Source: Deltaproteobacteria bacterium | Lineage (GTDB): Bacteria; Desulfobacterota; Syntrophia; Syntrophales; UBA5619 | NCBI GenBank assembly: GCA_026388365.1 | Contig: JAPLJW010000337.1 | Coordinates: 1 to 54,148, forward strand | Length of the DNA: 54,148 nucleotides | Direction of reading: 5' to 3' | Shown: positions 1 through 8,989 of the stretch, piece by piece | How the letters are laid out: each line of letters starts with the position of its first letter | Numbering within the stretch: position 1 is the stretch's first letter | Made by a program: the position numbers and the translations under genes | The notes under the pieces: generated by a model | Database searches by the model: none | What the model was told of the DNA's origin: nothing | Seen by the model: only the letters and a program-made list of their open reading frames with translations

Positions 1-1484
1 AGCGTCAGCAGGATCACCACCGCCTTCTGCTCGTACCAGGAGAGGACCATCGACAGCGGCAGGTCATTCACGCCGACGCCGAAGGCCTTGGACAGCGCGA
101 CCGCCACCTGGATCGCCGAATAGGCGTCGTTGCACTGACCCATGTCGAGGAGGCGCGGGATCCCGCCGATGGCGCCCAGTTCCTTGTCGAAGAAGCGGAA
201 CTTCCCGCAGGCGAGCGTCAGGACGACGCAGTCCGCGGGCACCTTCTCCACGAACTCCGTGTAATAGTTCCGGCCCGGTTTCGCCCCGTCGCAGCCGGCG
301 ACGAGGAAGAAGTGTCGGATCTTTTTCTCCTTCACCGCCGCGATGATCTGGTCCGCCACCCCGAGGACCGCGTTGTGGGCGAACCCCGTCATCACGCTCT
401 TCCCCTCCGTATCCGCCCCGAATCCGGGGAGCGCCAGCGCCTTTTCGATGACCGGCGCGAAATTCCGGTCGGGGATGTGCTTCACGCCCGGCCAGGCGAC
501 GAGACCCGAGGTGAAGATCCCGTCCTTGTAGGCCTCCTGCGGCCTCTGGATGCAATTCGTCGTCATCAGGATCGCCCCGGGGAAGGCGGCGAACTCCTTC
601 GTCTGGTTCTGCCAGGCCGTCCCGTAGTGGCCGTAAAAGTGGGCGTATTGCTTGAGTCCCGGATAGCCGTGGGCGGGAAGCATCTCGCCGTGGGTATAAA
701 CGTTGATCCCCTTCCCCTCCGTCTGCTTCAGGAGTTCTTCGAGATCCTTGAGGTCGTGTCCCGATATGAGGATCGCCTTCCCCTTCTTCGCGCCGATCGG
801 TACCTTTACAGGAACCGGGTGGCCGTAGGCCCCGGTGTTGGCGGCGTCCAGAAGCTCCATCGCCCGGAGGTTCGTCTGGCCACATTTCATGACGAGCCCG
901 AGCGCCGCCCCCAGATCCAGTTTTTCGTCGGGAAGGGCGGCGAGCGCTTCATGGAGGAAGGCAAAGATCGCCTCGTCCTCCCGGCCGAGGATCAGGGCGT
1001 GGTCCGCATAGGCGGCCAATCCCTTGAGCCCATACAAGAGCGTGTGTTTCAGCGAGAGGATGTCGGCGTCGGCGGCCGGATAGGACCGGATGCCGTGCGC
1101 CTCGCCCTGGGCGACGAGCCCCGGAAGATCATTTGCGGGGCTGAATTTTACGGCATCGCCCGGAAAATCGGCCGGAGCGCCCGCCGCGCGGAGTTTCTCC
1201 ACGAGGGCGTTGCGGAGGGCCGCGGCCCGGCGGATCAGGGGCGCGAGGCGTTCCGGATCGAAATCGACGTTCGTCACGGTAGCGAAAAGGGCCTCGCAGG
1301 TAAAGCGATCGGCCGCGCGGTCACGGATCCCCGCCTTCCCCGCGGCCACGGCGGCCTGTGCCATACCCGTCAGCGCATAGACGAGAAGATCCTGCAGGGC
1401 GGCGACATCCGGCTGCTTTCCGCAGACCCCGGACTTGCCGCACCCCTCTCCCTTGGCCGTCTGTTCACATTGATAGCAAAACAT
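1..1484 (-). CDS. hcp: Hybrid cluster protein / hydroxylamine reductase, 3' end cut by window
   Basis: Translating the minus strand from the ATG at 1484 gives an open frame of about 494 residues running off the left edge. The family is usually about 540-550 residues, so only the C-terminus is missing. The N-terminus starts MFCYQCEQT with cysteines at residues 3, 6, 15 and 21, the close-spaced four-cysteine pattern of class I Hcp that binds the proximal iron-sulfur cluster. Downstream stretches such as GHDLKDLEELL, HGEMLPAHGYP and FTSGLVAWPGV are typical of the family. Hcp is a cytoplasmic Fe-S protein that reduces nitric oxide or hydroxylamine and protects anaerobes from nitrosative stress. 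A GGAGG ribosome site lies about 10 bases upstream, and an FNR/HcpR-like palindrome lies about 170 bases upstream, which fits nitrosative-stress control. Confidence 0.95.
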   Translation of the reverse strand, partial: MFCYQCEQTAKGEGCGKSGVCGKQPDVAALQDLLVYALTGMAQAAVAAGKAGIRDRAADRFTCEALFATVTNVDFDPERLAPLIRRAAALRNALVEKLRAAGAPADFPGDAVKFSPANDLPGLVAQGEAHGIRSYPAADADILSLKHTLLYGLKGLAAYADHALILGREDEAIFAFLHEALAALPDEKLDLGAALGLVMKCGQTNLRAMELLDAANTGAYGHPVPVKVPIGAKKGKAILISGHDLKDLEELLKQTEGKGINVYTHGEMLPAHGYPGLKQYAHFYGHYGTAWQNQTKEFAAFPGAILMTTNCIQRPQEAYKDGIFTSGLVAWPGVKHIPDRNFAPVIEKALALPGFGADTEGKSVMTGFAHNAVLGVADQIIAAVKEKKIRHFFLVAGCDGAKPGRNYYTEFVEKVPADCVVLTLACGKFRFFDKELGAIGGIPRLLDMGQCNDAYSAIQVAVALSKAFGVGVNDLPLSMVLSWYEQKAVVILLT

Positions 1485-1651
1485 ATTACATTTCCTCCAT
1501 TCCGATGGTTGATGGGTTCCCCCACGGTTGCGTTCATTTTCCGAGGGTTTCACCCCCGATCCGGCGGTGGGAAACCTCGGGACCGGTCCCGCTTCTGGTC
1601 CCTTTCTCAGGGACTTTGGAGGTCTTCTACACCGGATAAAGCCGAAATGGT

Positions 1652-1665
1652 TTGACTTAAATCAA
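1652..1665 (-). promoter_or_regulatory. FNR/HcpR-type operator upstream of hcp
   Basis: TTGACTTAAATCAA is a near-perfect inverted repeat (TTGAC-N4-ATCAA) in the 240-base gap between hcp and glk. CRP/FNR-family regulators (FNR, DNR, HcpR) bind sites of this type, and hcp is the classic HcpR target. It lies about 168 bases from the hcp start codon. The identity of the regulator is inferred; no regulator gene of this family is in the window. Confidence 0.55.
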
Positions 1666-1724
1666 ATTGGCATCGCAAAAAGTCGGGATGTCGCTTTGGG
1701 ATTCCTCAAAAAGGAGAGCCGAAC

Positions 1725-2702
1725 TCAGCCGTCCGCAACACAGTCGGCGGCGCCGATCAGGGCCGCCCGCGGTTCGAGGATCACGTGAACGGGCATCCGG
1801 AACAGCAGATCGGCCATCCGCCCCTTTCGCCGGAAGGCCGCCAGAAATGTTCCTTCCTCCAGAAAAGGCAGAATGCGCGGCGCGATCCCGCCCCCGATGT
1901 AAACGCCTCCCGTGGCCAGCGTCTTCAAGGCCAGATTACCCGCCTCCGCCCCGAGGATGGAACAGAAGAGACCCACCGTCTGGACACAGATACCGGTCTT
2001 TTCCGTAAGCGCCTCATCGACGAGAACCTGCACGGGATCGTCCGCCCCCGCCAGCCTCCCGGCAAGCCGGGACGGCTCCTCCGCCGTTCCCCGCTCCCGG
2101 AGAAATCGGTAGATCCGCCAGAGCCCCGGACCGGAACAGACCCTTTCATAGCTGACGTGATCGAACTCCTTCCGGAGCTCCCGGAGGAGATCCGTCTCCA
2201 GAGGGCTTCCCGGGGCGAAGTCCGCATGGCCGCCCTCGGAGGCGTGTTCCAGCCGCCGTGTCCCCTCCCGGGTCAGGAAAGCCTCCCCCAGGCCGGTCCC
2301 CGGAGCGATCACGGCGATGGTGGCTTGGGCGGCCGGCTCTCCCGCGCAAAGCGTGTGGAGATCGCGGGGTTCGAGGAGCGGCACGGCGCGGGCGGTCGCC
2401 GCAAGATCGTTCAGGAGGCGGACGGACCGGAAGCCGAACTCCCGCCGGATCGTTTCGGCCTCCACGATCCAGGGGAGGTTGGTCACCGCAGCCCGGCCGT
2501 TGATGACCGGTCCGGCGATGGCGAAACAGGCCCGGTCCGCGGTCCGGTCCGTCCGTTTCAGAAACGCCCGGATCAGGACCTCGATCCCCAGGTAGCGGTC
2601 GCTCGGAAGAACCTCCTCCGCCAGCGGCCGCCCCGGATCCGCACCGTCCGCAAAGATCGCCAGGCGGCTCTTCGTGCCGCCGATGTCGCCCGCCAGAAGC
2701 AT
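1725..2702 (-). CDS. glk: Glucokinase (ROK-independent, Glk type)
   Basis: A 325-residue protein that would phosphorylate glucose to glucose 6-phosphate with ATP in the cytoplasm. The N-terminus carries the phosphate-binding motif GDIGGTKSRLAIF right after the start. Other family stretches are FAIAGPVINGRAAVTNLPW, RLLNDLAATARAVP, VIAPGTGLGEAFL, SEGGHADFAP and GGVYIGGGIAPRIL. The reading frame continues upstream to 2810, but the ATG at 2702 is preceded by GGGGGA and places the kinase motif at the normal position, so it is preferred. It stands alone between hcp and cutA on the same strand. Confidence 0.92.
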   Translation of the reverse strand: MLLAGDIGGTKSRLAIFADGADPGRPLAEEVLPSDRYLGIEVLIRAFLKRTDRTADRACFAIAGPVINGRAAVTNLPWIVEAETIRREFGFRSVRLLNDLAATARAVPLLEPRDLHTLCAGEPAAQATIAVIAPGTGLGEAFLTREGTRRLEHASEGGHADFAPGSPLETDLLRELRKEFDHVSYERVCSGPGLWRIYRFLRERGTAEEPSRLAGRLAGADDPVQVLVDEALTEKTGICVQTVGLFCSILGAEAGNLALKTLATGGVYIGGGIAPRILPFLEEGTFLAAFRRKGRMADLLFRMPVHVILEPRAALIGAADCVADG

Positions 2703-2875
2703 GTCCGTTTCCCCCTTCCCCGGCCTCGCGTCCGGATGCGCCCGCAGCAAACGCCCATCCGCGGAGGCATGTACCCGCGGAAATTCATCCCCGGGGAAGG
2801 CCGACCTCACTCAAACGCGCCTTCCCGAAACGGAGCGTAAACTCGCGCCACACGCTGCGCGACGCTCGACTTCGC

Positions 2876-2898
2876 GGGCGGGGCATTGAACCCCGCCC
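2876..2898. terminator. GC-rich hairpin between cutA and glk
   Basis: GGGCGGGG and CCCCGCCC form a perfect 8-bp stem around a 7-base loop, in the 293-base gap between cutA and glk. A second, imperfect stem (CCAAAG/CTTTGG, about 2904-2929) follows. There is no T-run on the minus strand, so Rho-independent termination is only a possibility. Nothing else recognisable was seen in this gap. Confidence 0.4.
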
Positions 2899-2995
2899 TT
2901 GACCAAAGGGGTGCTTGGCGCCTCTTTGGAAATCTAGCCTAAGGTTCCCCGCTGCAAGCCGCAAGGCATAAGCCTGGCGTCAAGCGGAGAAGGCC

Positions 2996-3328
2996 TCATT
3001 CTTCGCAGGGCGCCGCCAGTTCGCCCCGGAGCCAGCCGAGATAGTCGCGGCTGCCGGCGGTCACCGGGACGGCAATGATCTCGGGCGTCTCGTAGGGGTG
3101 GAGGGAACGGATGGTCTGTTCGATGGCCCCGTAATTCTCCTCCCGGCTCTTGATCAGGCAGAGCCATTCCCCCGTCGTCTCGATCTTCCCCTTCCAGCGG
3201 TAGATGCTCGTGATCGGCCCCACGATCTGGACGCAGGCGGCAAGCCTCGCCTCGACGAGTGAACGGGCGATCCGCTCGGCATCCTCCCTTGTTTCGGTTG
3301 TCGTCGTCACCTGGATGAACCCCTCCAT
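2996..3328 (-). CDS. cutA: CutA1-family protein
   Basis: 110 residues, the normal CutA1 length. Family signatures are visible: an N-terminal beta-strand FIQVTTTTETREDAERIA, then LVEARLAACVQIVGPITSIYRWKGKIE, then SLHPYETPEIIAVPV. CutA1 proteins are small trimeric, PII-like cytoplasmic proteins linked to divalent-cation tolerance; the molecular role is unsettled. The ATG at 3328 lies 12 bases past the stop of the trmH-family frame, so the two are probably co-transcribed. Confidence 0.93.
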   Translation of the reverse strand: MEGFIQVTTTTETREDAERIARSLVEARLAACVQIVGPITSIYRWKGKIETTGEWLCLIKSREENYGAIEQTIRSLHPYETPEIIAVPVTAGSRDYLGWLRGELAAPCEE

Positions 3329-3340
3329 TGCATCACCCCA

Positions 3341-4166
3341 CTAGGCCGTCGCCTTTCGCACGCATTCGTACATCAGTATCGCCGCCGCCTGCGGGAGGCT
3401 CAGGGACTCCGCCCCTCCCGCGCCGGGGATCCGCCACCGCTCGTCCGTCTGTGCGAGGAGTTCTTCCGGCAGTCCGTGGCTCTCGCTCCCCATCAGGAGG
3501 GCCGTCGCCGGCTTGCAGGGATGGGGCGCAACCCCTTCCCGGATCTCGCTTCCGACGACCCGGAAACGCCCCCGGATCTCCCCCAGAATGCGATCAAAAT
3601 CGAGGTCACCGATCACCGTCAGGTGGAAGAGGCTTCCCATCGACGTCCGGATCACCTTGGGGTTTGTCGCCTCGCAGGAGCCCTCGCTGACGAGGACCGT
3701 CCGGAAGCCGAACCAGTGGGCTGTTCGGAGAAGGGCGCCCAGGTTGTTGGGGTTGTTCACCTGGTGGAGGAGGAGAAGCGGCCCGGTTTCGGCCGTAAGC
3801 CGGCCGGAAAGATCGACGGGCGGCGGGACGGCGGCCACCGCCATCACCCCTTCCGGGGACGGATCCTGGCTCAGGGTCGTCCACTCGCGGTCCGTCAGCC
3901 GGAAAATCGGCATCCCGTCGGGAACGCCGGCAAGGATTTCTTCCCGCCGCTCTGCCCTGTCCTCAGAGACCAGGATGGCCTCCACCGGCCAGTCACTCCG
4001 GAGGAGCTCGCCGACGACCTTCCCGCCCTCGGCGAGGAACAACCCGTCCCGCCGGCGGTACTTTTCCAGCGAGGAACAACCCGTCCCGCCGGCGGTACTT
4101 TTCCAGCGTCAGTTTTTTCCACCGCTTGAGCTGCGCCCCGGATGGTGCTGCAATCCGTTCCGACAT
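3341..4166 (-). pseudogene. TrmH/SpoU-family RNA 2'-O-methyltransferase, frameshifted by a 37-bp tandem duplication
   Basis: The C-terminal part (3341 to about 4042) is a clear SpoU methyltransferase, with LLLLHQVNNPNNLGALLRTAHWFG (motif 1), LLMGSESHGLPEELL (motif 2) and LSLPQAAAILMYE (motif 3, knot SAM site). The natural N-terminus lies in another frame: from the ATG at 4166 it reads MSERIAAPSGAQLKRWKKL and on to YRRRDGLFLAG. The same residues YRRRDGLFLAEGGKV then recur in the downstream frame, because a 37-bp segment is duplicated head to tail. Since 37 is not a multiple of three, the start and the catalytic domain are out of frame. Removing one copy restores a normal protein of about 260 residues. 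It could be a real mutation or an assembly error. A short product from the internal TTG at 4042 would keep the catalytic domain. Confidence 0.85.
4032..4105. repeat. 37-bp perfect tandem duplication
   Basis: Bases 4032-4068 and 4069-4105 are identical, and three further bases of a third copy follow. It lies inside the trmH-family gene and shifts its frame. Confidence 0.95.
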
Positions 4167-4270
4167 CTTTCCGTTCCCCTGCCTCCGACGGGGGGCCTGA
4201 GACCCCAACCCCCTCGATCACATTGTTCGAAGACACTCTAACAGAGAAACATCCAGATTGAAAAGGGCTT

Positions 4271-4435
4271 TTAAAAACCGGTTCGCTTGGCGACCCGATC
4301 TCTTTCCCGCTCGATCATTTTGGCAAACCGGGTCATGCCTTCCTTGACCTTCTCCGGGGCGATCATGCTTAAACTCACCCGCAAGAGGGCGGGTCTCATT
4401 CCCGGGAGCGTGATGGCCCGCAGAGGGAAAGAGGG
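4271..4435 (-). pseudogene. C-terminal remnant of a class I PLP aminotransferase-like protein
   Basis: On the minus strand, after an in-frame stop, the frame reads PLRAITLPGMRPALLRVSLS and then MIAPEKVKEGMTRFAKMIER, to a stop at 4271. The pattern LRVSLS..APEKVKEGM.RFAK resembles the extreme C-terminus of class I aminotransferases of the MocR/AroH-like type. No start or upstream body is present. It occupies the 300-base gap between the trmH-family gene and gcdA. Its first part is repeated in the second gcdA-gdh copy at about 49226. Assignment rests on a short pattern. Confidence 0.45.
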
Positions 4436-4468
4436 TCATCCTCTCCGGGCCATCCGTCATCCAGCCGA

Positions 4469-6232
4469 CTAAGACGGCCGCTCCAGCCCCTTGACGACCT
4501 GCGACCGGATCAGCCTCGGCAGCAGCATGTGATGGTGGGGACAGATCGACCGGGGATTCTGGTAAACGCCGCCCGCAAAGGCCGCCATGTAGCGGCGGAT
4601 CTCCCCGAACCGGACCACCTCGTCGACAAAACCCTTCTTGGCGCAGTAGATCGGCTTCGACGTCTCCTCGTAATGCCTGACCATCTCGTTCATCTTGTCG
4701 ATCACCGGCCCCAGCGGCTTGCCCGCGTCCTTCTCCTTCACCAGACGCCGGGCATAACTGGCCGCCGCCGCCGTCTCCCCGTGCATCACGTTGATCTCCG
4801 TCGCCGGCGTCCCCAGCGTGAAGGCGTTGTTGTTGTTGGCCGTCGGCCCCCCCATCACATAATGGGCCGCCGCCGTCCCCTTCCGCAGAACGACCAGCAT
4901 CATCGGCAGGTTCGTCTGCTCGATCGAATAGATCAGCGACTGCCCCAGTCCCAGCAGCTCCGCCTTCTCCGCCGTATCCCCGACATCGATCCCCGACGTA
5001 TCCTGGAGCCAGAGAATCGGGACGCGGTCCCGGCCGCACTGCGTCACGAACTCGTTCATCTTGATGAGCCCCTGCCGGTAGAGCTTGCCGCCCACCCCGA
5101 TGTACTCGCTCGTGTATTCCGGATAGTTCGGCAGGAGTCCGTGCCGGTTTCCGATCACCCCCAGCAGAAATCCGTCCACCTTCACCAGGCCCGTATAGAC
5201 CTCCGGCCCGTAACCCGGCCGGAATTCCATGTGCTCCGAGTTGTCCACCAGCCGCGCCAGCACGTTGTCGAAATCGTAGCCCGCCTTCGGATTCACCGGG
5301 ACGATCGAGGCGATTTCCATCGGGGAATATTTCGGTTCTGCAGGCGCCGCCACCTGGAAAAACCGCGGATTGTATGCGGGCATCTCCGCCATGTACCCCT
5401 TCAGCGCGTCGAGAACCTCCGTCTCCTTTTCAAAAACAGCCGTGAAAAATCCCGTCGAGTCGTAATGGATCTTCACGCTCCCGGGAGGAACGGCCTTGAA
5501 GTGGCGCGTCGCCGCAATCAGTTCCTCGGCGCTCTCCTCATCGAAGTACCCCTTGGGGCTCATGCCGCTGACGATGCCGCCGCCGCCCACCGCGATGTTG
5601 GCCTTCTTGTGGGCCAGCAGGATCGTCGGGCTGATGCCCTGGTACCCGCCCCCCGCCGGATTCGTCCCGTAGATCCCCGCCAGAACCGGAATCCCCATCT
5701 GCTCCAGCTCTGCGTGCCGGAAAAAGCAGGTCCCCTGGCCGCGGCGGTTGGCATAGACCTTCTCCTGCTCCGGCAGCTTCACGCCCGAACAGTTCACCAG
5801 CCATACCAGGGGCAGATTCATGATCTTCGCCAGGTCCGTCACCCGGAGGTTGTTCTCCGCCTGCCCGGCGATCCAGGCCCCGGCAATCCACTTGTTGTTG
5901 AAGCCGATCAGCACGCACCATTTTCCGGCGATCCGCGCCAGGCCGTCCACCACCCCCGTGCTGCCCGATTCCTCGTTCTCCGGATCAAAAATGGTATGGA
6001 GCGGGCAGAAGGTCCCCGGATCGACGATGTATTCAATCCGGTCCCAGACCGTCATCTCTCCCCGTTCGTGGACCTTTTCCGCCGGAATGCCGAAGTTCTT
6101 GATCCGTTCGACCTCCGCATCGATCTCCTTCATGATCGACTCAGCCTGCGCCACGTTGGCCTGCATTCTCTGTAGCTGCGCGGGCCGCAGCGGTTTCCCG
6201 ACATCGTCCATCTTTGCAAAATATGATTTCAT
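4469..6232 (-). CDS. gcdA: Glutaconyl-CoA decarboxylase carboxyltransferase subunit (alpha)
   Basis: 587 residues with the two tandem crotonase-fold carboxyltransferase halves of the acyl-CoA carboxylase family, in the length range of glutaconyl-CoA decarboxylase alpha. Visible stretches: GVVDGLARIAGKWCVLIGFNNKW, RGQGTCFFRHAELEQMGIPV, GTNPAGGGYQGISPTILLAHKKANIAVGGGG, and in the C-half VGGKLYRQGLIKMNEFVTQC, LWLQDTSGIDVGD and YVMGGPTANNNNAFTLGTPATEI. It would move CO2 from glutaconyl-CoA to biotin, giving crotonyl-CoA. In complete enzymes a biotin carrier and a sodium-pumping membrane subunit then release it; neither is in this window. The ATG at 6232 has AGGAAGAGAAG upstream and is preferred over 6286. 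It follows gdh by 105 bases, the next enzyme of the same pathway. Confidence 0.85.
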   Translation of the reverse strand: MKSYFAKMDDVGKPLRPAQLQRMQANVAQAESIMKEIDAEVERIKNFGIPAEKVHERGEMTVWDRIEYIVDPGTFCPLHTIFDPENEESGSTGVVDGLARIAGKWCVLIGFNNKWIAGAWIAGQAENNLRVTDLAKIMNLPLVWLVNCSGVKLPEQEKVYANRRGQGTCFFRHAELEQMGIPVLAGIYGTNPAGGGYQGISPTILLAHKKANIAVGGGGIVSGMSPKGYFDEESAEELIAATRHFKAVPPGSVKIHYDSTGFFTAVFEKETEVLDALKGYMAEMPAYNPRFFQVAAPAEPKYSPMEIASIVPVNPKAGYDFDNVLARLVDNSEHMEFRPGYGPEVYTGLVKVDGFLLGVIGNRHGLLPNYPEYTSEYIGVGGKLYRQGLIKMNEFVTQCGRDRVPILWLQDTSGIDVGDTAEKAELLGLGQSLIYSIEQTNLPMMLVVLRKGTAAAHYVMGGPTANNNNAFTLGTPATEINVMHGETAAAASYARRLVKEKDAGKPLGPVIDKMNEMVRHYEETSKPIYCAKKGFVDEVVRFGEIRRYMAAFAGGVYQNPRSICPHHHMLLPRLIRSQVVKGLERPS

Positions 6233-6337
6233 CTCTTCTCTTCCTTTCTCAATATTCGAAAACATTCCGCCATAGGGAGGCACCACGCCGCCGCATTCCC
6301 AAAACGGGCAGAAATTCAGTTTATTTTATCCGGCCGG

Positions 6338-7504
6338 TTACCGGTTTGCCTTGCGGATCCCCAGTTGATCCTGGGCGATGATGAACTTGCAGACGTTTGC
6401 GGAACCCTCCACCATCGCGTAGGTCGGCGCATCCCGGAAGTAACGCGCCACCGGATACTCCGTCGAATACCCGTAAGCGCCGAGGATCCGCATGGCGTAC
6501 TGCGAACATTTGTAGGCAAGCTCGCCGGCCAGATATTTCGCCTGCGCTACCTCCAGGTTGTTGTTCAGATTCCCCTGGTCCTTCTGCCAGGCCGCCCTGT
6601 AAACCATCAGCCGTGCGGATTCGATATCGGTCACCATCTGGGCGATCAGATCCTGATTCATCTGAAAATATCCGATCGCCTGACCGAACTGTTCCCGCTC
6701 CATGGCGTACTTCGTCACCGCATCCAGACAGGCCTGCGCCAGACCGACGCCTCCCGCCGCCGCGGACAGGCGGGACTGGGCCAGCGAACCGAAAACGATC
6801 TTCGCGCCGTCGCCCGGTTTTCCCAGGATGTTGCCCTTGGGGACTTTCGTGTTCTCCAGGATGATCTCCCCGGTCGGCGAGGAACGGGAACCCATCTTGT
6901 CCAGATCCGTCACCGTGATGCCGTTGGATTTGTCGTCCAGTTCCAGCACAAAGGCGGACAGCCCTCTTGCCCCCTGGCTCCGATCCGTGTAGGCATAATA
7001 GATGTTGATCCCGCCGACGGTCGCATTGGAGATCCAGGTCTTGGTCCCGTTGAGCAGCCAGTGATCCCCCTTGTCCTCCGCCGTAGACTTGATCGCCATC
7101 ACATCCGATCCCGCCTGGGGCTCCGTAATCGCAAAAGCCCCGAGCATTTCGGCGCTGACGAGCTTGGGGATGTATTTCTTTTTAAGCTCCTCCGATCCAT
7201 ACCGGAAAATCGTATAGGCGCAGCCCAGCTCCTGCATGTTGATCTGGACGCGGAGCGAACTCGACGCACGGGCAATCTCCTCCGTAATGATCATTGCCGC
7301 AAGCCAGCCCATCCCGTTCCCGCCGTACTCCTCCGGAATCACCGTCCCGAACAGGCCCAGCTCCGCCATCGGCTTGACCGCTTCCTCATAGGGGAAATAA
7401 TGCTTCGCATCCCATTCGTCGGCAAAGGGCGCGATCTTCCCCGCCGCAAACGCCCTCACCATGTCCTGCAACATCACCAACTCTTCTGATAATCCGAAAT
7501 CCAT
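6338..7504 (-). CDS. gdh: Acyl-CoA dehydrogenase, probably non-decarboxylating glutaryl-CoA dehydrogenase
   Basis: 388 residues with the full acyl-CoA dehydrogenase architecture: N-terminal helical domain, beta domain (AFAITEPQAGSDVMAIKSTAED, WISNATVGGINIYYAY) and C-terminal helices ending in the catalytic-base region APTYAMVEGSANVCK. Passages such as PYEEAVKPMAELGLFGTVIPEEYGG and RLSAAAGGVGLAQACLDA closely match what I recall of the non-decarboxylating glutaryl-CoA dehydrogenases of anaerobic aromatic degraders. Those enzymes form free glutaconyl-CoA. The neighbouring gcdA, which would decarboxylate that product, supports this. FAD is the expected cofactor and electron transfer flavoprotein the acceptor; no etf genes are in the window. 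The G+C-rich coding contrasts with the genes to its right. Confidence 0.8.
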   Translation of the reverse strand: MDFGLSEELVMLQDMVRAFAAGKIAPFADEWDAKHYFPYEEAVKPMAELGLFGTVIPEEYGGNGMGWLAAMIITEEIARASSSLRVQINMQELGCAYTIFRYGSEELKKKYIPKLVSAEMLGAFAITEPQAGSDVMAIKSTAEDKGDHWLLNGTKTWISNATVGGINIYYAYTDRSQGARGLSAFVLELDDKSNGITVTDLDKMGSRSSPTGEIILENTKVPKGNILGKPGDGAKIVFGSLAQSRLSAAAGGVGLAQACLDAVTKYAMEREQFGQAIGYFQMNQDLIAQMVTDIESARLMVYRAAWQKDQGNLNNNLEVAQAKYLAGELAYKCSQYAMRILGAYGYSTEYPVARYFRDAPTYAMVEGSANVCKFIIAQDQLGIRKANR

Positions 7505-7564
7505 TTTTCTTCTCCTTTTATAAATTTATCGATCTATTGATTGTTCGCTTCTGCCTCGCACCCT

Positions 7565-8758
7565 TCAAATCGTTGTTCGTCTCCGTTTACGATCGCCCAT
7601 TTCCCGAATGATTTCTTTTCGGTGTTCATCCAAACGCGGCGCAAGGGATCGAACCTTTCCCGGGGTGCGGGAAAACTTTACCGGAATCCCTATGGTTCGA
7701 ATCTCGCCTTCCGACGGATGAAGATCATCCCGAAAGAAATCCTGCGCCCGTAAATGAGGATCCTGCATCAGTTCTTCGGGAGACAAGATGGGCGACAGGG
7801 GAATGTCCGCGTCCTTCAGCAGCTCAAGCCATTCGGCAGTCGATCGCTGTTCAACGAGCGTGGACAGAATCCCGTATAATTCACCGATATATTTGCTTCG
7901 CAGCGCCGGGTCAGTAACGCGCGGATCCGCTGCCAATTCGGGCTTGCCTGCTATCGTAAAAAAACGACCCCACTGCTCGGTTGTGTAGGGCATCAGCCCA
8001 ATGTAACCGTCCTTCGTGCGATACGGCTTCCGATGTGGTGAAACAACACGCTCATAGCCCATACCGCCTATTGGCGGACGAAATGTTTCTCCCGCCATGT
8101 GCTCGGTCAAGAGAAACGACACCAAATTTTCGAACATAGGCACTTCGATTGCCTGTCCGAGCCCTGAACGCTCACGTTCGTACAGGGCCATTGCAACGGC
8201 GTATGCAACCGCAAGACCTGCAATCTTGTCCGCCATAATGGTATTCACGTATCTTGGACCGTCTGAGCGATTCTTCCCCTGAAGCGATGCCAGTCCGCTT
8301 ATGCCTTGGATGATATCATCGTAAGCAGGGCGCCCCGCATACGGTCCGCGTTCGGAAAAACCATAGGCACCGCAATAGATCAGCCTTGGATTGCGTCCGC
8401 GCAGGCTCTCGTAATCAAGGCCAAGCTTCCGCATGGCTTGCGGCCGTACATTGTACACAAACACATCTGCTTCCGCTACCAAATCAATGAATACTTGCTT
8501 CTCGCCGCCCTGCTTCAGGTCGAGCGCAATGCTTCGCTTGTTTCGGTTCAGGTTGAGAAACGCCGCGCTCATACCCCTGTTCTTGTATGGCTCCGGATAA
8601 CGAAAAATATCACCCTCATTCGGCGATTCAACCTTGATCACATCCGCCCCCATATCGCCCAAAATCTGCGTCGCATAGGGCCCCATCGCTACCGTGGTCA
8701 AGTCGATGACGAGAACACCCGATAAAGGCCCAGACACTTGTTCTTGTATGTCCTGCAT
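7565..8758 (-). CDS. CaiB/BaiF-family (type III) CoA-transferase
   Basis: 397 residues. The N-terminal Rossmann-type half reads LSGVLVIDLTTVAMGPYATQ, then LGDMGADVIKVESPNEGD and AAFLNLNRNKRSIALDLKQ. The nucleophilic aspartate region is RPAYDDIIQG at about residues 143-152, and the C-terminal half includes PHRKPYRTKDGYIGLMPYT. The enzyme would move CoA between acyl-CoA and a free acid in the cytoplasm. It sits 60 bases upstream of gdh on the same strand. Succinyl-CoA:glutarate CoA-transferases belong to this family, so activation of glutarate is a fair guess, but family members act on many acids. Base composition is lower in G+C than gdh and gcdA. Confidence 0.85.
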   Translation of the reverse strand: MQDIQEQVSGPLSGVLVIDLTTVAMGPYATQILGDMGADVIKVESPNEGDIFRYPEPYKNRGMSAAFLNLNRNKRSIALDLKQGGEKQVFIDLVAEADVFVYNVRPQAMRKLGLDYESLRGRNPRLIYCGAYGFSERGPYAGRPAYDDIIQGISGLASLQGKNRSDGPRYVNTIMADKIAGLAVAYAVAMALYERERSGLGQAIEVPMFENLVSFLLTEHMAGETFRPPIGGMGYERVVSPHRKPYRTKDGYIGLMPYTTEQWGRFFTIAGKPELAADPRVTDPALRSKYIGELYGILSTLVEQRSTAEWLELLKDADIPLSPILSPEELMQDPHLRAQDFFRDDLHPSEGEIRTIGIPVKFSRTPGKVRSLAPRLDEHRKEIIREMGDRKRRRTTI

Positions 8759-8989
8759 GAACTATCCCCCTTGAAAAACAACGCGCTGTAACCAGAAATA
8801 TTTATTGTCCATCACTGACGATCGACCTCAATTGCTCTTAATACCATATAACCTTTACGTTGGGAAGCATCAAAGCCTATGATGCGGATGGTCTCGTGAA
8901 CCGCGTCCCTGAGCTTCATGATCTTATCCTGTTTCAAATTCACGAGTCGTCTTTCCCTACAATACACGTATTCGCTTCCCGACGATGTT

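Noticed and set aside
1538..1577. Imperfect inverted repeat (CCGAGG...CCTCGG) in the hcp leader, considered as a riboswitch.
   Set aside because: No match to a riboswitch core I know; it is only a possible hairpin.
8812..8989. Small minus-strand frame (about 45 codons from a GTG near 8946) between the MoaD-like gene and caiB.
   Set aside because: No convincing ribosome site and no recognisable family; it overlaps the MoaD-like gene if extended to its first ATG. Left as unexplained sequence.
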